57,805 bases of DNA from NCBI GenBank assembly GCA_029862165.1, contig JAOTXU010000020.1, positions 1 through 57,805 of the forward strand. The letters are read 5' to 3'. Source of the DNA: Gammaproteobacteria bacterium (lineage in GTDB: Bacteria; Pseudomonadota; Gammaproteobacteria; Steroidobacterales; JABDKV01). Shown here in pieces: positions 26,892 through 35,393 of the stretch (positions are counted from its first letter, which is position 1; the number at the start of each line of letters is the position of its first letter). The position numbers were made by a program, and so were the translations under genes. The notes beneath the pieces are model-generated. The model was not told the origin of the DNA. It ran no database searches and saw nothing but the letters and a program-made list of their open reading frames with translations.

Positions 26892-29096
26892 ATGAACTCC
26901 CTATTCAGATTGCTGGTGGCTCTGCTGTTGATGCAGGCCGCTTATGCCGACGAGGGCATGTGGCAGGTGCATCAACTTCCCCAACTGTCGAAACAGCTCG
27001 AGCAACTTGGTCTCAAATTGCCACCGGAAAGCCTCAACGATCTGACGGGCTATCCGATGAATGCCATTGTCGGCCTGGGTGGTTGTTCTGCCTCTTTTGT
27101 ATCGCCGGAAGGACTTGTTGTTACAAATCATCATTGCATACAACAGATCCTGCAGCACAATTCGACACCCGAAAACAATCTCATCGAGGACGGCTACTTG
27201 GCTGAGAACCGCGCCGGGGAACTGCCCGGCGGTCCAGGCAACCGGATACTCGTAACAGTAGAAGTTTCGGATGTCAGTACATCGATGCTTGATGGTGTAG
27301 CGGCCGATATGGACGGGTTGGAACGCCACGGAATTTTCGAAGAACGAGAAAAGAAACTGATCGCCGAATGTGAAAGCCAAGACGGCTATCGTTGTGGCGT
27401 GCACTCGTTCTACGAGGGTCTGGAGTTTTACCTGATCAAGCAACTCGAGATTCGCGACGTGCGTCTTGTATACGCACCGCCGCGGAGTATCGGGGAGTAC
27501 GGCGGCGATATCGATAACTGGATGTGGCCGCGGCACACGGGTGACTATTCATTTATCAGGGGCTATGTTTCCGCCGACGGGATGCCCGCTGACCACAGTG
27601 AGGACAATGTCCCCTATGGCCCGGAACATTACCTGACGGTATCGACCAAAGGACTGAGTGATGGCGATTTCACCATGGCCGTTGGTTATCCAGGCCGCAC
27701 CTACCGGCACAGACTGGCTTCGGAGGCAGAGGCACAGAGCAACTGGTACTACCCGACGCGAAAAAAACTGTACGAAGACATGCTTACGATTATTGAGCGT
27801 GCAACCACCAATCGTAACGCGGCGGCGATTAAATATTCTTCCCTGCAACAGAGCCTGAATAACGTCATTAAGAACTATGACGGAATGATCGAGGGATTTG
27901 CCCGCAGCGGCCTGGTCCAACACAAGGTATTGACCGAGCAGAGGCTTTCATCCTGGCTAAAAGGCCCAGGAGATAGCGCGAAAAGCCAGAGCCTGGATCA
28001 GTTAGTCAAGCTAATTGAGGAATACCGGGGCGGTCGCGAACTGCGCATGGTCTATCAAGATTTTTTGCGCCGCCGAGCCGCATTGCTGTCGGCTGCAACG
28101 CAACTTTATCGCCTTAGCAAGGAAAAAGAAAAGCCGGACGCCGAACGCGAGCCCGGATACCAGGAACGTGACTGGCACCGAATCGGCGAACGATTGGCAC
28201 GGCTGGAAAAAAGTTTCGACAAGCAGGTCGATCGCGCACTATTGGAACATCATTTGGAATTGTATGCCCGGCTGCCTAACGATCAACGCATCGGCGCGCT
28301 GGATCGTTGGTTCACAATTACCGGCAACGGTATCAACCGCAAGATTGTTGCAACAAAGCTGGACGAGCTCTACAACGACACTTCGCTCGATGACAACGAA
28401 GTACGAATGGCTTTGTTGGAAGCATCGCCAGAAGATTTCGAGGCTAGCCGCGATCCTTTTATCCGAATGGCTGTGGCCCTTTATGAAAATGACCTGGCGC
28501 GCGAAGAAGAAGAAAAAAGATATCTGGGTCGTTTCCAATACGCGCGCTCACAATATATGTCAGCACTGGCTGAGTGGCTCGCAAATCAGGGGCAGGCACT
28601 TTATGCCGACGCCAATGGCACGCTACGCGTCACATTCGGCAAGGTAGCAGGATACAGGCCGCGGGATGCAGTGGCATACGAAGCCTTCACGACATTGCGC
28701 GGGTTGGTACGAAAACACACCGGCAACAAGCCATTTAATACTCCGGCCGCTCTTCTGGCAGCGATTGGGCAAAAGAACTATGGCGTATTCGCAGACAGCA
28801 AGCTGAATTCGGTGCCGGTCAATTTTCTCGCCACCCTGGACTCGACCGGTGGAAATTCAGGCTCTGCCGTGCTGGATGCCAATGGTGAGCTGGTCGGCCT
28901 GGTGTTTGATGGCAATTATGAAGCAATCAATTCCGACTGGTACGTCGATTCTTCCATTACGCGCAGCATCTGTGTGGATATCCGATACGTGCTGTGGATC
29001 ATGGAGACTGTAGACGGCGCGCAGCACCTGCTACGGGAAATGGGCATAGGCCCGACCGCATTACACGCACTAAGCCCGCAACCCGGTGTAAACTAG
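26892..29096 (+). CDS. S46 family dipeptidyl-peptidase (DPP7/DPP11 type)
   Basis: A 734-residue periplasmic exopeptidase with a chymotrypsin-like double barrel and a helical cap. It has a signal peptide (about 1-19, cleavage after AYA). The catalytic His lies in VTNHHC (about 80-81), and the Ser in STGGNSGSAVLDA near residue 655. The substrate pocket region reads VFDGNYEAI; a Gly at this place is typical of DPP7 enzymes that prefer hydrophobic P1 residues, while DPP11 has Arg. That specificity is inferred. It releases dipeptides from the N-terminus for peptide nutrition, like the S9 and M6 enzymes in this window. A bactofilin gene follows at 28 bases. Confidence 0.93.
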   Translation: MNSLFRLLVALLLMQAAYADEGMWQVHQLPQLSKQLEQLGLKLPPESLNDLTGYPMNAIVGLGGCSASFVSPEGLVVTNHHCIQQILQHNSTPENNLIEDGYLAENRAGELPGGPGNRILVTVEVSDVSTSMLDGVAADMDGLERHGIFEEREKKLIAECESQDGYRCGVHSFYEGLEFYLIKQLEIRDVRLVYAPPRSIGEYGGDIDNWMWPRHTGDYSFIRGYVSADGMPADHSEDNVPYGPEHYLTVSTKGLSDGDFTMAVGYPGRTYRHRLASEAEAQSNWYYPTRKKLYEDMLTIIERATTNRNAAAIKYSSLQQSLNNVIKNYDGMIEGFARSGLVQHKVLTEQRLSSWLKGPGDSAKSQSLDQLVKLIEEYRGGRELRMVYQDFLRRRAALLSAATQLYRLSKEKEKPDAEREPGYQERDWHRIGERLARLEKSFDKQVDRALLEHHLELYARLPNDQRIGALDRWFTITGNGINRKIVATKLDELYNDTSLDDNEVRMALLEASPEDFEASRDPFIRMAVALYENDLAREEEEKRYLGRFQYARSQYMSALAEWLANQGQALYADANGTLRVTFGKVAGYRPRDAVAYEAFTTLRGLVRKHTGNKPFNTPAALLAAIGQKNYGVFADSKLNSVPVNFLATLDSTGGNSGSAVLDANGELVGLVFDGNYEAINSDWYVDSSITRSICVDIRYVLWIMETVDGAQHLLREMGIGPTALHALSPQPGVN

Positions 29097-29124
29097 CACT
29101 ACCCACAAACGAGGTCACGACTTC

Positions 29125-29529
29125 ATGACTCAGAAGAGACAACGCCGCTTTAGCGAAAAGGAAGCGTCAACATCCCAACAAACGACCGTGATCGCAGAAG
29201 GTATGCGCGTTACCGGACGACTTAAGGGTACCGGCAATGTAATCATCAGCGGAGAGCTGGAAAGCGACTGCGAAATTAATGGCTCCGTAACGTTGACCGA
29301 CACGGGACGATGCAAGGGCACGATTCGTGCGACCGATGTAATGATCGCAGGGAATTTGAACGGCGACGTACTGGCCGAAGGTCGCATCGAAGTCTCACGC
29401 AGCGCTCTGGTAAAAGGCAGCCTGGCCGGCGCAAATATTGCCGTCGCGGAAGGCGCTGTGATTGAAGGTGGCATGCAGACGACCAGTGGTATCGGCATGA
29501 ATAAGATCGAAGAGATAAAAGTTACCTGA
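29125..29529 (+). CDS. Bactofilin (second copy, distinct from 15243)
   Basis: A 134-residue bactofilin with a basic N-terminal tail (TQKRQRRFSEKEAS) and the beta-helix domain (TVIAEGMRVTGRLKGTGNV, then EVSRSALVKGSLAGANIAVAEG-like repeats). GAGGT lies at good spacing before the ATG. It differs strongly from the copy at 15243 and could form separate or mixed filaments. It follows the S46 peptidase closely and converges with the threonine-synthase-like gene, with two bases between stops. Confidence 0.9.
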   Translation: MTQKRQRRFSEKEASTSQQTTVIAEGMRVTGRLKGTGNVIISGELESDCEINGSVTLTDTGRCKGTIRATDVMIAGNLNGDVLAEGRIEVSRSALVKGSLAGANIAVAEGAVIEGGMQTTSGIGMNKIEEIKVT

Positions 29530-29531
29530 CT

Positions 29532-30752
29532 TCAGAGTAATTCGCGAAGATCGGGTAGATACTTTTCCAACGATGCAGTGTTGACACAAACGACACGCTG
29601 ACCCGGCGACAACAACCCTTCGTCAGCCAATACCGGCAAGGCAGCCAGTGTCGCAGCACCCTCCGGTGCTATCCACCAGTGTTTATGTTGCCAAACTTCT
29701 TGCAACGCATTTGCTATCTCTGCTTCACTAACGGCAATTGCTGGTCCGCCGCTGGCGCGCAATATCTCCAACACCCTGAAATGACCGACGCCGCCCGGTA
29801 CATTTAGTCCGCTTGCGATAGTGTGGCCGGCTGTTACTGGTTTTGAATCGGATGCGTTATCGCGCATCGCAGCGACCAGCGGCGCTGTTTCGGTACTCTG
29901 AACGGCCACCATCACGGGGCGACGCTGGTCGATCAGGCACAGTGATTCAAGTTCATCAAAGGCCTTCCACATCCCCAGCAGACCGGTCCCACCACCAGTC
30001 GGATAAACAATAACATCAGGCAGCATCCAGCGTGTTGCACCTGGCAGCGGTTCAGCCAGCTCCAGTCCCAGGGTTTTTTTACCTTCGATGCGCCACCCGG
30101 GCTCCTGAAAAGTCGCAACATTGAAATAGCCCTGCGGCAGGTAACGTTCCTGCATACGCCGGCTCGCTTCCCGTATCGTTCCCTGCACCAGGTCCAGGTG
30201 GATGCCATCATGCATTCCCGCCAAAGCTGCGACTTTGCCCAGCACCGGCATCGGTGTGTCGTCCGGCATGATCACGACCGCCTCGAGATTCGCGCGCAAA
30301 GCGTAGTCGGCCAGCGAATCACCGGCGTTACCCTGAGTTGGCACCACCAAACGCTGCAAGCCAAACAACCGCGCCATAGCAACCACCATGGCCATACCAC
30401 GATCCTTGAAACTCAACGTCGGATTGGCGCCATAGCCGGCAACCGGCGCACCCTCTTCCTTTATCTGTAGCCGGATTCCCAATTGCTCGGCCAGGGGATG
30501 ATCCGAATATTCGAGCAATGGCGTTGCGCCCTCACCACCGGAGACGATGAACTTGGCATCGTCGGGATCATCGATGTCTAAACCAAGCAACCCGCCGAAA
30601 CGCCACATGTTCGGTCGCGTTGGTGTGTACCAGGATCCGTCCGGCCGCTCGCGTTGCAGACGCTCCAGGTCGATGATCATTTCGACAGGTCGCCCGTCTA
30701 GGGGATCGAGATTCATGAGTTCATCTGCAGGATAGGTCTGACCAGAAGCCAA
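29532..30752 (-). CDS. Threonine synthase-like PLP enzyme with unclear start
   Basis: A fold-type II PLP enzyme of at least 406 residues. The PLP Lys is in PTLSFKDRG, the phosphate-binding loop in YPTGGGTGLLGMWKA, and PTQGNAGDSLADYA is typical of threonine synthases acting on O-phosphohomoserine. The N-terminal SGQTYPADELMNLDPLDGRP aligns with the family's zinc-ribbon region but all the cysteines are gone. The frame extends upstream through FVSHLRG without any ATG or GTG up to a stop at 30848. The TTG at 30752 lies inside the conserved region. AGGAGG near 30827-30832 suggests a CTG start at about 30815. No thrA or thrB is nearby, so the substrate may differ. Confidence 0.82.
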   Translation of the reverse strand: MASGQTYPADELMNLDPLDGRPVEMIIDLERLQRERPDGSWYTPTRPNMWRFGGLLGLDIDDPDDAKFIVSGGEGATPLLEYSDHPLAEQLGIRLQIKEEGAPVAGYGANPTLSFKDRGMAMVVAMARLFGLQRLVVPTQGNAGDSLADYALRANLEAVVIMPDDTPMPVLGKVAALAGMHDGIHLDLVQGTIREASRRMQERYLPQGYFNVATFQEPGWRIEGKKTLGLELAEPLPGATRWMLPDVIVYPTGGGTGLLGMWKAFDELESLCLIDQRRPVMVAVQSTETAPLVAAMRDNASDSKPVTAGHTIASGLNVPGGVGHFRVLEILRASGGPAIAVSEAEIANALQEVWQHKHWWIAPEGAATLAALPVLADEGLLSPGQRVVCVNTASLEKYLPDLRELL

Positions 30753-30849
30753 ACCACGCAGATGAGAAACGAAATGGGGCTTGTGTGGTGCCTTCAGACC
30801 ATCACCTGACGCCAGAAACGCGGCAACCTCCTGTCGCCGCGCGCATTAG

Positions 30850-31131
30850 TTACTTGGCCATTGCCTTTTTGATCAGACCGATTACGGCCATTACGACACC
30901 ACCACCGACGCCACCACCGGCCACACTGCCGAGAATGCTGCCGACGTCCATGCCGCCGCCACCGGTGTCCATACCGAGCATGCCCAGTAGCTGACCACCC
31001 AGACCGCCACCGAGAATGCCGGCAACCGAATTACCGAGTGTTCCGAGCGACGCGTTTTTCATCAGCGCGCCTGCCACGTTTCCGCCCGCAGCGCCACTGA
31101 CCAGTTGAATGATTAAAGGAAGTAGATCCAT
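30850..31131 (-). CDS. Small glycine-rich hydrophobic protein
   Basis: A 93-residue protein with GGGAG at 9 bases from the ATG. It starts MDLLPLIIQLVSGAAGGNVAGALMKN and contains long Gly/Ala/Leu stretches (GILGGGLGGQLLG, GGGVGGGVVMAVIGLIKKA). Close relatives are common in proteobacteria, with no proven function. The sequence could insert in membranes with glycine-zipper packing. It sits between the threonine-synthase-like gene and the CysZ-like gene on the same strand. Confidence 0.75.
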   Translation of the reverse strand: MDLLPLIIQLVSGAAGGNVAGALMKNASLGTLGNSVAGILGGGLGGQLLGMLGMDTGGGGMDVGSILGSVAGGGVGGGVVMAVIGLIKKAMAK

Positions 31132-31234
31132 TTTTGTTGCTCCCTGATTACCCCATTGATGACCGCCATAGCGGACCCCGGCGGCATTATCGCATAAGCG
31201 CGGGGTCGCGGAATCGCCACAAACTTTGACATTG

Positions 31235-31975
31235 TCAGGTAGTGTTTTCCGCCGGTGCGAATTGTTCAGCCCACATCAGGGTGGCCCCGATAACGGCGCT
31301 TGGCATGGACAGGAAATTCAGCAACGGCACCAGTGTCATCAGCATGACCGCCGCACCAAAACCAAGTGCCATTACGCGTTGCTCGCGCAATAGATCTCGT
31401 TGTTTTTTGAATGTGAGCCCATGATTACCCATTGGATAGTCGGCATATTCCAACGTAAGCATCCATGCACCAAAGCCAAACCAAATAAACGGAGCCAGCG
31501 CGTTGAGACCGGGTAACAAAAAAAGCACCAGCACTGGCAGCGCCCGCGGCACTATGTAGGCCCATTTTCTGAATTCGTGCGCCACGGCGTACGGAACTTC
31601 GCGCCAAAATGGCCGACCCTGTGGCAGTTTTGACTGCGGTCGGCGCAGTTGCTCAACTTTCTCCGCCAACAAGCCGTTTAATGGTGCACCGATGATATTT
31701 GCAATCATCGTAAATGAGTAAAACATGACCAGAATCACGGCCAAAGCAAATATCGGCCAGATTAACCACTCCAGCCAGTCGAGCCAGTCGGGCAACCAGG
31801 TCACCAGCCAGCTCATCCAACCGTCGAAAGCGTTGGCCACCCACCATATCGCCACAGAGAACAGCCCCAGATTGAGCAATAATGGCCCGAGCACAAACAA
31901 ACGCAAATTTCGATCGCCAAGATGGCGCAGCCCGGCAAACGCGTAGGACGCGCCTTTGAGCAAAGTAGCCGGCAT
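31235..31975 (-). CDS. cysZ: CysZ/EI24 family membrane protein
   Basis: A 246-residue inner-membrane protein with about four to six helices. It has the EI24/CysZ signatures: an LLKGASYAFAGLRHL start, the WLDWLEWLIWPIFALAVILV segment, FTMIANIIGAPLNGLLAEKVE and the DYPMGNHGLTFKKQRDLL block. CysZ supports sulfate uptake for cysteine synthesis; relatives are found without sulfur genes, as here. Its start codon overlaps the stop of the metallophosphoesterase gene, so the two are coupled. Confidence 0.88.
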   Translation of the reverse strand: MPATLLKGASYAFAGLRHLGDRNLRLFVLGPLLLNLGLFSVAIWWVANAFDGWMSWLVTWLPDWLDWLEWLIWPIFALAVILVMFYSFTMIANIIGAPLNGLLAEKVEQLRRPQSKLPQGRPFWREVPYAVAHEFRKWAYIVPRALPVLVLFLLPGLNALAPFIWFGFGAWMLTLEYADYPMGNHGLTFKKQRDLLREQRVMALGFGAAVMLMTLVPLLNFLSMPSAVIGATLMWAEQFAPAENTT

Positions 31976-32928
31976 CAGGCGCGTACCAGTCGATGTAAGA
32001 CAACCTCAGGCGGGCAATTGAAGCGGACGTCGACAATGCAAACGCCCGACCCGGCCGAGGTGTACCCCTGCATGCCGTGATAGGTCCAGGCACCACGACA
32101 CACATGTCTTTTGCAATTGGCGTTAACAGTTAAGGGCCAACCGCCTGGCAAACAAATTTGTCCGCCATGAGTGTGGCCGCTAAGCATTACATCAAATCCT
32201 GCATGTAATGCATTCTTATAAATTTCCGGCGAATGAGACATTAGAATTGAGACAGCTTCCTCGGGAATTTCGTCCGCGGCTTTTTGCAGATTATCGGCGC
32301 GAAAATAATGCGGGTCATCGACGCCTGCCAAATACAGCTCCTCGCCCTCTCGCTCAAGCATTACAAATTCATTCAGCAGTACGGTAACGCCCATATCTTC
32401 GATTGCCGGCACCATTCGGATACTGTCGTGATTGCCCAATACCGCAAAAACTGTATCACCCAGATGTTGACGAACCTGTGCCAGTGCAGCCAGGCAAGGC
32501 TCAAAATCTCCGATTGTTTTTGCGCGATAGTCTCCGGTCAGGACGCAAATGTCGTATTCCAGATCCTTCACGGCGTCGATCAACACATCCGGGATGTCCG
32601 GTGCCATATCGAGATGCAGATCGGTGATATGCAGAACACGATAGCCGTCGAACACTCGCGGCAAATGCGAAAGAGCAAAAGTGTGTTCACGAATGACAAT
32701 TTTGCGAGCGTTGTCTTGACCGCGCCTAAGGAGAAAACTGACCTTCAAAAACGCGCGTATAACGTCGTCGAGAGCATCGAGATTCTCCACCGCGAGAAAT
32801 GACCGACTCTGACCAAAGACTTTCGCCTCGTAGACATCTTCGATGCCCACTCGCTGACGCAGGTGAACCCGGCCAATCCGGCGGGCAAGCCGATCTTCCG
32901 GCTTTTCATTATTTTCAGGCAGCTCCAC
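31975..32928 (-). CDS. Calcineurin-like metallophosphoesterase (YaeI/YkuE type)
   Basis: A 317-residue enzyme with the full two-metal motif set: ITDLHLD, LTGDYRA, LGNHDS, MSHSPE and SGHTHGGQ. About 100 residues of charged sequence precede the catalytic domain. No signal peptide or helix is clear in the form chosen, which begins with GTG. Relatives act on phospholipid headgroups or UDP-linked lipids, but the substrate cannot be read from sequence. It is coupled to the CysZ-like gene and divergent from the GbsR-controlled operon. Confidence 0.88.
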   Translation of the reverse strand: MELPENNEKPEDRLARRIGRVHLRQRVGIEDVYEAKVFGQSRSFLAVENLDALDDVIRAFLKVSFLLRRGQDNARKIVIREHTFALSHLPRVFDGYRVLHITDLHLDMAPDIPDVLIDAVKDLEYDICVLTGDYRAKTIGDFEPCLAALAQVRQHLGDTVFAVLGNHDSIRMVPAIEDMGVTVLLNEFVMLEREGEELYLAGVDDPHYFRADNLQKAADEIPEEAVSILMSHSPEIYKNALHAGFDVMLSGHTHGGQICLPGGWPLTVNANCKRHVCRGAWTYHGMQGYTSAGSGVCIVDVRFNCPPEVVLHRLVRA

Positions 32929-33012
32929 TGCCCAGATTCTAGCTTTTGCGTGAACAACTTGCGTCGGCAGCGCTGCCAGCTTAGGTGGGAGACCCCGGCG
33001 TGGGGGCCATGC

Positions 33013-33064
33013 TTGACAACCATCATAGATTTCTGTAATTTCTGTGTTGTCCGAAATTACAGAA
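33013..33064 (+). promoter_or_regulatory. Promoter with perfect 12-bp inverted-repeat operator
   Basis: TTGACA (33013-33018), a 17-base spacer and TAATTT (33036-33041) form a sigma-70 promoter. The inverted repeat TTCTGTAATTTC (33031-33042) and GAAATTACAGAA (33053-33064) has a 10-base centre and covers the -10 box and the start region. GGAG follows at 33066 before the ATG at 33078. A repressor bound here would block transcription directly. The GbsR/MarR protein encoded third in the operon is the obvious candidate. Confidence 0.8.
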
Positions 33065-33077
33065 AGGAGTATGCGCC

Positions 33078-33485
33078 ATGCTTCCCCTGATTACGCATCT
33101 AAGTTATCTGGCAATCAGTATCGGCCTGACCATTTGGGTGGCCCACACTCTAAGCAGCAACGGGCTGGCGTTTCTGCGTGACAGCTTTGCCGGCAACGAG
33201 GAGCTGGCACGTTCGATCAACCATTTGCTGGTCGTGGGCTTCTATTTGCTCAACCTCGGCTATGTGCTCCTGACCTTGCGTCGCGGTGGTAATCCCGCAA
33301 ATATCACACACGCAGTCGAGATTCTGGCTACACGAATAGGTTGGGTATTACTGGTTCTTGGCGGAATGCATCTCGGCAACATGTACATTTTCAACCGCTG
33401 GCGCCGTCACGCGGTAGAAGAACGAAGAATCGAAGAAACCGAATCGGTTCGACGCCGCGCCATTCGCTCCGAGGCCGGTCTGTGA
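33078..33485 (+). CDS. Small membrane protein, first gene of GbsR-controlled operon
   Basis: A 135-residue protein with three hydrophobic segments (about 3-25, 45-65 and 85-105) and a basic, Arg/Glu-rich cytoplasmic tail (WRRHAVEERRIEETESVRRRAIRSE). No named family is recognised. It has a good ribosome site (AAGGAG). The methyltransferase GTG overlaps its stop in GTGA, so the two are translationally coupled. First position in a regulated operon with a methyltransferase and a hydrolase suggests a membrane role tied to their product. That is inferred. Confidence 0.8.
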   Translation: MLPLITHLSYLAISIGLTIWVAHTLSSNGLAFLRDSFAGNEELARSINHLLVVGFYLLNLGYVLLTLRRGGNPANITHAVEILATRIGWVLLVLGGMHLGNMYIFNRWRRHAVEERRIEETESVRRRAIRSEAGL

Positions 33486-34384
33486 GTACAGCAGTCAGCG
33501 CCACAGGCTTTGTCGCCTCCTCGCCGATCGATCGACCGTCGGACCCTGTTGCCTTTTACGAGGAAGTCGCTGATGACTTTGTGCCCTGGTCTTCCGCCGG
33601 CAATATGCACTTCGGTTACTGCGCTGACGGCATGGATATACTCGATCGCGAACCTCAATTGGCCCGGATGAATCTGGAAGTCGGCCGGCGACTGGCGCTG
33701 AATCCCGATGCGGACGTGCGCATCGTAGATCTTGGGTGTGGCAATGGCGCGACCTGTCGGCAGTTACTCAAGCACAACCCGGGCTGGCACGCGGTAGGCC
33801 TGAACATTGCCCCCAAGCAGATCGATACGGCGCGAAAATTGGCACGAGAGGCCGGTCTCAACAATCGCGTCACATTCCTGTGTGAAAACTACACGAGAAC
33901 TTCTTTCCCGACAGGCCGCTTCGATGGCGCATTGGCAATCGAATCAAGCTGCTATGGCCAGGGTCTTAACAAAAACGATTTTTTGCGTGAGGCCAAGCGC
34001 CTGCTACATCCTGGTGCGCGACTCGTTGTAGCCGATGCTTTCTTCCACGATGGGCGGGCCCTGCCACCGCTCATCGATACTTGTCATCAACAAATATGCG
34101 AAAACTGGGCCTTCGACACGCTGGCGCAGAAACCTGCCGTTGAAAAAGCGTTAAGGGAGCTGGGCTTTGTCGATATCCGGTTTGAAGACATTTCCATAAA
34201 CGTATTGCCGTCAACGTTGCATATACCACGTGTTACCGGCCGGTTTATCCTGAGCCTTTTGGCACAACCAGGATTGGCCACACCGCTGCGCCGCGGCCAT
34301 GCCCTTGCACCGTTGTTTGCGATGATGCTGGCTCTGGCGCGCAACCGCCTGGGCTATTACCTGCTTAGCGCAACCCGAGGTTAA
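33482..34384 (+). CDS. SAM-dependent methyltransferase (class I)
   Basis: A 300-residue methyltransferase. The SAM-binding motif VDLGCGNGATC lies at about 82-92, with the later motif VGLNIAPKQIDTARKLA and RVTFLCENYTRTSF. The overall layout (NMHFGYCADG start, ESSCYGQGLNKNDFLREAKRLLHPGARLVVAD) resembles enzymes acting on small amines, sterols or lipids, such as tocopherol or phospholipid N-methyltransferases. The GTG start overlaps the previous stop. The gene lies in the GbsR-controlled operon, 2 bases before the regulator. The substrate is unknown; a lipid is plausible. Confidence 0.88.
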   Translation: MSTAVSATGFVASSPIDRPSDPVAFYEEVADDFVPWSSAGNMHFGYCADGMDILDREPQLARMNLEVGRRLALNPDADVRIVDLGCGNGATCRQLLKHNPGWHAVGLNIAPKQIDTARKLAREAGLNNRVTFLCENYTRTSFPTGRFDGALAIESSCYGQGLNKNDFLREAKRLLHPGARLVVADAFFHDGRALPPLIDTCHQQICENWAFDTLAQKPAVEKALRELGFVDIRFEDISINVLPSTLHIPRVTGRFILSLLAQPGLATPLRRGHALAPLFAMMLALARNRLGYYLLSATRG

Positions 34385-34386
34385 CC

Positions 34387-34911
34387 ATGTCAGACGATCT
34401 GAGCACACGATTTATCTTGCACTGGGGAGAAATGAGCAGCCGCTGGGGTATCAATCGCAGTGTTGCACAGATCCATGCGCTGCTGTTCTTGTCCAAAGAA
34501 CCACTCAATGCCGAACAGATCAGCGACGTATTGGGTCTGGCCCGATCCAACGTCAGCAACAGCCTGCGCGAAGTTCAGGCTTTCGGTGTCGTCCGTGTTG
34601 TACACCGCATCGGCGACCGGCGGGATTACTTCGAATCCGAAAAAGATGTCTGGGCGATGGTGCGCGCCATCATTGAACATCGCAAGAAACGCGAAGTCGA
34701 CCCGACACTGGACATGCTGAGCGTTTGCGTTCGCGATGCAGAGAATAGTGACACAGACGAATACACGCTCAACCGGATGAAAGAGTTGCAGGAGCTGCTG
34801 GAATCGATGGCCCGTCTGTTCGATCAGGTCAGCACACTACCTCTTCCGGCACAGAAAAAGGTACTCAAGATGGGCGGCAAGATACGCAAGTTGGGCACCG
34901 GAAAAGCATAG
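34387..34911 (+). CDS. GbsR/MarR family transcriptional regulator
   Basis: A 174-residue regulator with a winged helix at about 30-90 (RSVAQIHALLFLSKEPLNAE, SDVLGLARSNVSNSLREVQ, then the wing HRIGDRRDYFE). A helical C-terminal region follows for dimerisation. The shape matches GbsR, which in Bacillus senses choline to control glycine-betaine synthesis; the ligand here is unknown. It lies in the operon headed by the perfect inverted repeat at 33031-33064 and probably represses its own operon. Confidence 0.9.
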   Translation: MSDDLSTRFILHWGEMSSRWGINRSVAQIHALLFLSKEPLNAEQISDVLGLARSNVSNSLREVQAFGVVRVVHRIGDRRDYFESEKDVWAMVRAIIEHRKKREVDPTLDMLSVCVRDAENSDTDEYTLNRMKELQELLESMARLFDQVSTLPLPAQKKVLKMGGKIRKLGTGKA

Positions 34912-34914
34912 ATA

Positions 34915-35349
34915 ATGAACAAGATAGCAGCATCGCTGATTGCGCCACTGGGCACACCCCTAGTTATCATTGTTGCGTATCTGGTACTCGCCGTTTTTGG
35001 CGCTGTCGGAGAATCGGTTCGCTGGAGTGCTGTTTTAGGCTTTACCAGTGTTGCAACGGTTGTGGCCTACCTGGTCATGCTAACTCTGGGATGGATGGCG
35101 ATACTGATTGCGCATGTCTGTCGCTGGTCGGCGGCGTTCCATTTCGTCGTGATGGGGTTCATTGTCGGTGCAACGCCGTTTATCCTTTTCCCAATGCTTG
35201 ATCTGGTCGGGTCGCGTAATCTTTCGACAATTAGCATTGATGAAATAGCTGACCTGGCATATCTGTCGCTGTGGGGCGGCATTCCGGGGCTGGTCTCGGC
35301 TTTGTTGTTCTGGAAACTGGTATGGGGCAGGCACGAGCGCGATGCCTGA
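34915..35349 (+). CDS. Four-helix membrane protein of unknown function
   Basis: A 144-residue integral membrane protein with four hydrophobic segments (about 8-30, 40-62, 72-95 and 118-138). No family is recognised. It begins 3 bases behind the regulator stop, so it belongs to the same transcript. A short loop with Asp and Arg (DLVGSRNLSTISIDEIAD) lies between helices 3 and 4. Confidence 0.75.
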   Translation: MNKIAASLIAPLGTPLVIIVAYLVLAVFGAVGESVRWSAVLGFTSVATVVAYLVMLTLGWMAILIAHVCRWSAAFHFVVMGFIVGATPFILFPMLDLVGSRNLSTISIDEIADLAYLSLWGGIPGLVSALLFWKLVWGRHERDA

Positions 35350-35393
35350 AAGAGGGCTCTGTCCGCGCGGCCATTGGCTGATATAGTTCCCTG

